A stretch of DNA of 10,116 nucleotides. It comes from Nitrosomonadales bacterium (lineage in GTDB: Bacteria > Pseudomonadota > Gammaproteobacteria > Burkholderiales > SG8-41). The notes under the pieces were generated by a model. It did no database searches and was not told the origin of the DNA. It saw only the letters and a program-made list of their open reading frames with translations. This document shows, piece after piece, positions 5,774 through 10,116 of this stretch (its first letter is position 1; each line of letters starts with the position of its first letter). The position numbers and the translations under genes are program-made. The DNA lies in the NCBI GenBank assembly GCA_009885185.1, contig VFLF01000368.1:1-10116 (forward strand), in the 5' to 3' direction.

Positions 5774-6577
5774 CTACTTAACCCGCGTCGCGCTCCACTT
5801 GCCGGCGGCGGCGCCTTTGATCGCGCCTTCCATGCGGTCACCGGACACGCGCCCGCTGTATTCGCGACCGTCCACGGTGAAAGCAATTGCGTCGCCGCGC
5901 AGGTTGGCGCCGGTGATCGCCTTGCCGCCCGAGGCGCCTTCGATTTTCTGAAAAGTTTGCTTGAGCGTGACATCGCCACTGCCCTCAATGCGCCAAGTGC
6001 CGTCTACTTTGGCAGGCACGATCCACAGGTAAGCAGTGCGACCTTCGACGTTATCGGTTTGATCGGCCTCCCATTCGCCCATGGTAAACGCGTGCGACAC
6101 CACGCGCGTGCCGGGCTTCATGTTGAGGACGGTGGGGCGCAGTTTCAGATTCAGGCTCGGTAGCAGATACATCGTCAGCACCGTGGCCTTGCTGAAGTCG
6201 GTCTGAAAAATATCGCCCTGCACGAATTCGGCGCGGCCACCGATGGCCGCAGCCTCTTTTGCGGCGGCGCGCTTGGAATATTCCACCATGTCCGGGTTGT
6301 ACTCAATGCCCAGCGCCCGAATGCCGCGCTTGGCGGCGGCAATCACCGTTACGCCGTCGCCGGAGCCGAGATCGACCACGTAATCGCTGGTGGTGGCCTT
6401 GGCCATGTCGAGCATTTTATTCACCAGCGCCACCGGCGTGGGCACCCAGATTACGTCCTTGCCCTCCTGGCCGACGGAGGGGGTGAAATCCTTGTTTTGC
6501 GCCTGCGCCGTGGCGGTAAAGCCCACTGTCGCGGCGAATGCCAGTGCTACTGAAAGTTTTTTCCAAATCACGTGCAT
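5774..6577 (-). CDS. Exported class I SAM-dependent methyltransferase-like protein
   Basis: 267 aa with a clear Sec-type signal peptide: basic MHVIWKK, hydrophobic stretch 8-24, and probable cleavage after Ala26 (AQA/QN). The mature protein has a Rossmann-like methyltransferase fold: motif I VVDLGSGDG (67-75), acidic Glu92 at the end of strand 2 (GIEYNPDMV), and GDIF (121-124). A beta-rich tail follows from about 195 (GTWRIEGSGDVTLKQ, then repeated G-x-V/R-D strands). SAM is normally cytoplasmic, so an exported enzyme of this fold is odd; substrate and activity are unknown. The start has GAGG six bases before the ATG (revcomp of CCTC at 6584-6587). It follows the CoA-transferase gene after 99 bp on the same strand and ends at a strong terminator, so it may be the last gene of that unit. 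No methyltransferase step is expected in the neighbouring CoA pathway. Confidence 0.85.
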   Translation of the reverse strand: MHVIWKKLSVALAFAATVGFTATAQAQNKDFTPSVGQEGKDVIWVPTPVALVNKMLDMAKATTSDYVVDLGSGDGVTVIAAAKRGIRALGIEYNPDMVEYSKRAAAKEAAAIGGRAEFVQGDIFQTDFSKATVLTMYLLPSLNLKLRPTVLNMKPGTRVVSHAFTMGEWEADQTDNVEGRTAYLWIVPAKVDGTWRIEGSGDVTLKQTFQKIEGASGGKAITGANLRGDAIAFTVDGREYSGRVSGDRMEGAIKGAAAGKWSATRVK

Positions 6578-6633
6578 GACGAACCTCGCTGATTGATTGA
6601 ACGGATACTGCCTATGGGACGAACGGAACGGGA

Positions 6634-6641
6634 ATAAGTAT
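6634..6641. repeat. ATAAGTAT core, inverted relative to the 17-mers
   Basis: ATAAGTAT here is the reverse complement of the core in the 17-mers at 5740 and 8773. It lies in the 99-bp gap between the CoA-transferase and methyltransferase genes. On the minus strand the surroundings read CATAATACTTATT, and CATAAT could be a -10 box, but no matching -35 is seen. Confidence 0.2.
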
Positions 6642-6676
6642 TATGCCCTAACGCTTCAGGGGGACATCCGAGTACA

Positions 6677-7897
6677 TCACTTTCCGCCGCCGTCCACCGC
6701 CGCGCCCGATTGCGTCAGTGCGGCAATATCGGCGTCCGAATAGCCGGCTTCGCGCAGTATCTCGGCGGTTTGCTGCCCGATCAGCGGCGCCGGCAGAAAA
6801 TCCTTCCGCGCGCCACGCGACAGTTTATTTGGCAGCTTCATGTTGATGATCTTGCCCTCGGTGGGGTGTTCGATGGTCTCGAAGAAGCCGATATCCTTCA
6901 GATGCGGGTCTTCCATGATCTGATCGAGTGTCTGGAACGGCATGGCCGGCACGTCGGTGCGGTCGAAAATATCGATCCACTCGGCGGTGGTTTTTTGCTT
7001 GAGACCTTCGGCGCGGGTGGCGAAATACAGCGCGGTGTTTTTAAAGCGCGCGGCCACGCTGCACAAACGCGGATCGGTTTTCAATTCCGGTTTGCCGAAG
7101 GCATCGAACACCGCGAAGGCCTGCGCGTCGGTGTTGGCGGAAATGCAGATATAGCCGTCCTTGGTGGGCAGAGGGCGCGATTGCGGATCGACCAGGCGCG
7201 GGTCGCCCATCTCGCCGCCTTTTTCACCCGCGGGCGGCACGAAGGTTCTCTGATACATGTGCTCTTCGAGCGTGGCCTTGACCATGTTTTCGAACATCGG
7301 CAGCTCTATGGCTTGTCCGTGGCCGGTTTTCTCGCGGTGATACAGCGCCATCAAAATCATCTGCACCGCGATCAACCCCACCGTGCGGTCGGCCACCACC
7401 ATCGGCAGATAACGCGGTTCGCCGGTCGCCATCTGATACAGCGCGGCAAAACCGGCCGAGCCCTGAATGATCGAATCGTACGCGGGTTTATCCTTGTAGC
7501 GGCCGCCCTGACCGAAGCCATACATGCCGCAGGTGATGATGTTCGGATTGGCCTTGCACACATCGTCGTAAGTGAGCTTCAGCCGCTTCATCGCCGGCGG
7601 CCGCATATTCCACACCATTACATCGGCAGTAGCGAGGATTTTCATCAGCGCGTCGTACCCGCCGGGTTTCTTGAGATCGAGCGCGATGCTGCGCTTGTTG
7701 CGGTTCAGGTGCAGAAACTTGCTCGACATGTTGGGGTTGCGCCCCTTGCCCGCGAGCGAGCGCACGATGTCACCCGAGGGCGCTTCCACCTTGATCACAT
7801 CCGCGCCGTGGTCGGCCATGATCTGAGTGCAAAGCGGGCCTACCACCACCGAGGTCAGATCGACAATGCGCACGCCCTCCAGCGGCCCGCCGGCCAT
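6677..7897 (-). CDS. Family III CoA-transferase (CaiB/BaiF)
   Basis: 406 aa, the normal size for family III transferases, which move CoA from one carboxylic acid to another through aspartyl intermediates and work in the cytoplasm as interlocked dimers. The N terminus GPLEGVRIVDLTSVVVGPLCTQ and the block MADHGADVIKVEAP (27-40) are family hallmarks. RNKRSIALDLKKPGG (66-80) and PAYDSIIQGSAG (138-149) follow. The expected catalytic aspartate is Asp170 in VVADRTVG, aligning with Asp169 of formyl-CoA transferase. The ATG overlaps the upstream hydratase stop (TAATG), indicating translational coupling and a shared pathway. With a MaoC-like hydratase and a MmgE/PrpD protein upstream, the acid activated may be itaconate, mesaconate or a similar C5 dicarboxylate; this is inferred from context. 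A long antisense frame opposite this gene is a coding shadow. Confidence 0.92.
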   Translation of the reverse strand: MAGGPLEGVRIVDLTSVVVGPLCTQIMADHGADVIKVEAPSGDIVRSLAGKGRNPNMSSKFLHLNRNKRSIALDLKKPGGYDALMKILATADVMVWNMRPPAMKRLKLTYDDVCKANPNIITCGMYGFGQGGRYKDKPAYDSIIQGSAGFAALYQMATGEPRYLPMVVADRTVGLIAVQMILMALYHREKTGHGQAIELPMFENMVKATLEEHMYQRTFVPPAGEKGGEMGDPRLVDPQSRPLPTKDGYICISANTDAQAFAVFDAFGKPELKTDPRLCSVAARFKNTALYFATRAEGLKQKTTAEWIDIFDRTDVPAMPFQTLDQIMEDPHLKDIGFFETIEHPTEGKIINMKLPNKLSRGARKDFLPAPLIGQQTAEILREAGYSDADIAALTQSGAAVDGGGK

Positions 7898-8748
7898 TAC
7901 ACAAACTCCGCAGTGGCGCTCATGGCCAGTGCGCCGGTGTCATCCTGTGCCCACAGCGTGGCGCTTTTGCCGTCGGCCGCCGGCTCGCCGCACATCGTGA
8001 TCGGCCGGTTGGCAAACATCGGGCGCACATTGCGCGAGCTGATGAACTTGATGCCGGAATTCGCGTGCGTGCGCGCCAGCTCGTAGGCCAGCAGTGTGGT
8101 CAGTCCGCCGTTCATCACCAGCCCTGGATAACCTTCAGTTTGGGTCACGTACGGGTAATCGTAGTGGATGCGATGGCCGTTAAACGTCAGCGCGGAGTAG
8201 CGGAACAACATCACCTCGTTGGGCGTCACGATGTTTTTCCACACCGCCGTGCCGGGTACAGGTTGTGCCGGGGCGGGCGGCGCGTTCGGGTCGGGCTCCT
8301 GGCGGTAAACGATGTCTTGTTCCTCGCTAATAGCCAAGCCACGCGGCGAGGTGATATCAGTTTTCACCATTACAAAAACCATTTGCCCGCTGCGTCCGGT
8401 CTTGATGGTTACGTCCTTGATGGTGGAGACGCGTGTCACTTCATCGCCGATACGCAGCTCGCCCATGATCGTGGTGCGCTTGCCCGCGAACATGCGGCGC
8501 GGCAGCGGCACTGGCGGCAGAAAATCACCACGTGCCGGGTGCCCGTCCGGCCCGCACTGCGAGGTGCGCACGATGCGCGGGAACAGCAGTGAGTGCCAGC
8601 CGATAGGCAGCACGTCGCCTGCTTTCGGCATCGGATCGTTGCGGTCCAGCGTCGCCGATAGGCGCTCCACAAACGGAATGGTGACGTAATCGACGCTGGA
8701 CTCTTGCTCGCCGATCCATTTTTTCAGATTCTCCAGTTCGATGCTCAT
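7897..8748 (-). CDS. HTD2/MaoC-like acyl-CoA hydratase (mesaconyl-/itaconyl-CoA hydratase type)
   Basis: 283 aa with two hot-dog halves: an N-terminal FAS1-like dehydratase domain (about 5-150, including LPPVPLPRRMFAGK at 77-90) and a C-terminal MaoC-like domain (about 165-283). The hydratase signature is FRYSALTFNGHRIHYD (182-197). It aligns with the R-hydratase motif but has the HTD2-type Asn190 and His195 in place of the Asp/His pair, as in mesaconyl-C4-CoA hydratases and fungal Htd2. It then continues YPGLVMNGG (207-215). Such enzymes add water across an enoyl-CoA in the cytoplasm. The start is the ATG at 8748, with AAGG eight bases upstream. It follows the MmgE/PrpD gene by 42 bp and overlaps the CoA-transferase start, so hydration of the thioester made by that transferase is the natural reading. 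Exact substrate unknown. Confidence 0.87.
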   Translation of the reverse strand: MSIELENLKKWIGEQESSVDYVTIPFVERLSATLDRNDPMPKAGDVLPIGWHSLLFPRIVRTSQCGPDGHPARGDFLPPVPLPRRMFAGKRTTIMGELRIGDEVTRVSTIKDVTIKTGRSGQMVFVMVKTDITSPRGLAISEEQDIVYRQEPDPNAPPAPAQPVPGTAVWKNIVTPNEVMLFRYSALTFNGHRIHYDYPYVTQTEGYPGLVMNGGLTTLLAYELARTHANSGIKFISSRNVRPMFANRPITMCGEPAADGKSATLWAQDDTGALAMSATAEFV

Positions 8749-8769
8749 AGCGCGCCTTGTAAAAATAGT

Positions 8770-8799
8770 ATTTAAAAACAGATACTTATATTATTTCAA
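8770..8799 (-). promoter_or_regulatory. Possible weak promoter ahead of the hydratase gene
   Basis: On the minus strand TTGAAA (8799-8794, five of six bases of the -35 consensus) is followed after 18 bp by TTAAAT (8775-8770, four of six of the -10 consensus). The -35 overlaps the end of the MmgE/PrpD gene. The region is AT-rich, so chance matches are likely; an internal promoter would supplement read-through. Confidence 0.22.
8773..8789. repeat. Intergenic 17-mer TAAAAACARATACTTAT, copy 2
   Basis: Second copy of the 17-mer at 5740-5756, with one mismatch (G at 8781 against A at 5748). It starts one base past the MmgE/PrpD stop codon and lies 25-41 bp upstream of the hydratase start, overlapping the weak promoter proposed there. 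Confidence 0.35.
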
Positions 8800-10116
8800 C
8801 GCGCGCACCAACGTCATCAGCTCGTCCACGTTCGCCAGCGTCTCAAGGCTATCCACTACGGCCATCACGCGATCTGCCGCGCCTTTATCGAGCACGCGTT
8901 TCGCACACGAGTGAAATTTTTTCACGCGCTGCTCGCGAGTGAGCGGAGAACCCACCCAGCCAGAAAGTTTATCAACACGCTGTTTCAACACGCGGCCATC
9001 GGTGAGCGTCACCGTCATGTCGATGTGCATGCGGTCAAAATCGTTGGGAATGTTGTCGTCGAAATGCAGCGCCACCTTCGGCAGCAGCGCCGCCACATCC
9101 GGCGCGAAACGCCGCTCGTTGTTAAAGGAATCGACAGTGATTTCGCCATCGAGCAGTGCCACGGTGGTGGTGTATTGCACGCTGAATTTTCCATCCAGCC
9201 CCGTCTCCGGCTGCGGGCGGTTCACGTATTCAAAGCGCGGAAACACCACATCCACTTTCGCGATTTGTTCCGGCTTGATCTGATATTGCTCGCGCAGCAT
9301 CAGCGCCGCGTCAATCGGGCGATGGGTGAAATAATTCGAGGGATGTTTTTTAAAGCCCACGCCGGGATCGACCATGCGAAACGGCGCGCCGAAGTTGTCA
9401 ATGAGCAACCGCGGCTCGGCGTTGCCGAATAAAAAGGTATCGAAAAACCCTTTCGGCCCGAACACGTCCGCGCTGCCGGTAAAACCCATTTTTGCCAGCA
9501 CCGCGCACTCCACGCCCATGCGCGCCGCGTGGCCGGAATGCGACGATTTGGTCATGCTGCCGGTGTTGATCGACAGGCTGCCCGCGCGCGAACCCGCGAT
9601 GCCGAACGCCATCAACATCTGCTGGCGATCCAGATCGAGCATTTTCGCCGCCGCCGTCACCGCGCCGAACTGCCCGGTAGTGCCGGGCTTGTGAAAGCCC
9701 GACCCGGTTTCCAGCCCCGTGGACGCCATGCGCATGCGACCCTGCACCTCAAACGCAGCGACGATGGCCTCGATCATTTTGCGGCCACCGAGGTTGTGAT
9801 GTTCGGCGATTGCCAGTATCGCGGGTAGCGTCGGCGACGTCGGATGGTTCAGCGGGTACCAGGTGTTGTCGAAATCCAGCGCGTGCGCCATGGTGCCGTT
9901 GGCGAACGCCGCGTTCTCCATCGAGGTCTTGAAGCCGCCCGCGATCACCGTTGCCTGCGGGTTGCCGCCGCTGTCCTTCACATACTGCGTGACAATACGT
10001 CCGAGGCCCAGCGGCTCGGTCGTTCCCGCGAGCATCACCGCGATGCCGTCGAGCGTGACCTGCTTCGCCATGTCGATGGCGGCGGCAGGTAGCGATTCGT
10101 ATTTGACGGCGAGAAT
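8791..10116 (-). CDS. MmgE/PrpD family protein (5' end outside window)
   Basis: 441 codons are visible and the frame is open to the right edge. The ATG at 10071 is internal: the 15 codons before it read LAVKYESLPAAAID, the usual start of the MmgE/PrpD fold, so perhaps 10-20 residues are missing. The family includes 2-methylcitrate dehydratase (PrpD), cis-aconitate decarboxylase and related enzymes on tricarboxylic or dicarboxylic acids, in the cytoplasm. Counting from the ATG at 10071, conserved blocks are HALDFDNT (63-70), NHPTSPTLPA (75-84), HKPGTTGQFGA (127-137), TKSSHSGHAARMG (174-186) and GFKKHPSNYFTHRPIDA (239-255). Asp66, Thr70, His76, His127 and Lys175 fall where I recall the cis-aconitate decarboxylase active site, but these are largely family-wide and do not fix the reaction. 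It is first in a same-strand run with a hydratase (42-bp gap) and a CoA-transferase. Confidence 0.9.
   Translation of the reverse strand: MLAVKYESLPAAAIDMAKQVTLDGIAVMLAGTTEPLGLGRIVTQYVKDSGGNPQATVIAGGFKTSMENAAFANGTMAHALDFDNTWYPLNHPTSPTLPAILAIAEHHNLGGRKMIEAIVAAFEVQGRMRMASTGLETGSGFHKPGTTGQFGAVTAAAKMLDLDRQQMLMAFGIAGSRAGSLSINTGSMTKSSHSGHAARMGVECAVLAKMGFTGSADVFGPKGFFDTFLFGNAEPRLLIDNFGAPFRMVDPGVGFKKHPSNYFTHRPIDAALMLREQYQIKPEQIAKVDVVFPRFEYVNRPQPETGLDGKFSVQYTTTVALLDGEITVDSFNNERRFAPDVAALLPKVALHFDDNIPNDFDRMHIDMTVTLTDGRVLKQRVDKLSGWVGSPLTREQRVKKFHSCAKRVLDKGAADRVMAVVDSLETLANVDELMTLVRALK

Noticed and set aside
6710..8086. Plus-strand open frame of 458 codons opposite the CoA-transferase and hydratase genes
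   Set aside because: It is longer than the transferase itself but its translation is rich in His/Arg with no recognisable domain, and the minus strand encodes clear family motifs including the catalytic Asp170. It is a GC-driven antisense shadow.
8765..8788. AGTAT/ATACT stem followed by T's after the MmgE/PrpD gene as an intrinsic terminator
   Set aside because: The stem is five A-T-rich pairs with a ten-base loop, too weak to terminate, and the downstream hydratase gene appears to be in the same unit.

Overview
The window looks like a stretch of a moderately GC-rich proteobacterial chromosome, most likely betaproteobacterial. The clues are a tRNA-Phe 3' half that resembles betaproteobacterial tRNA-Phe as I remember it, a DUF3391/HD-GYP protein, a hybrid histidine kinase, and a CoA-linked organic-acid gene cluster. 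No rRNA, CRISPR array or insertion sequence is visible.

Left edge (1-845): the C-terminal part of an AbiEii-type nucleotidyltransferase (toxin half of type IV toxin-antitoxin/abortive infection systems) runs in from outside the window. About 330 bp of rather AT-rich, apparently non-coding DNA follows, with a hairpin and an 11-bp tandem repeat. It ends at a 46-bp fragment that is the 3' half of a tRNA-Phe gene (anticodon loop to CCA) without its 5' half. I read this as the distal attachment site (attR-like) of an element integrated in tRNA-Phe. The AbiEii gene would then be island cargo, and the chromosome proper would begin near 846.

Middle (1078-4689, + strand): a two-gene signalling unit. 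A membrane hybrid histidine kinase (six predicted membrane segments, HisKA, HATPase, receiver) is followed 54 bp later by a DUF3391/HD-GYP protein, a presumed cyclic-di-GMP phosphodiesterase. The histidine of its eponymous HD pair is replaced by glutamine. The pairing recalls RpfC/RpfG, but this HD-GYP protein has no receiver domain.

Right half (4732-10116, all - strand, convergent with the signalling pair): read in transcription order, a MmgE/PrpD-family protein (5' end outside the window), a MaoC/HTD2-like acyl-CoA hydratase, a family III (CaiB/BaiF) CoA-transferase whose start overlaps the hydratase stop, an exported SAM-dependent methyltransferase, a strong intrinsic terminator, and a 3-hydroxyacyl-CoA dehydrogenase. 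The PrpD + hydratase + CoA-transferase trio resembles bacterial clusters for itaconate or related C5 dicarboxylates: activation to the CoA thioester, then hydration. No citramalyl-CoA lyase is visible, so the substrate is an inference.
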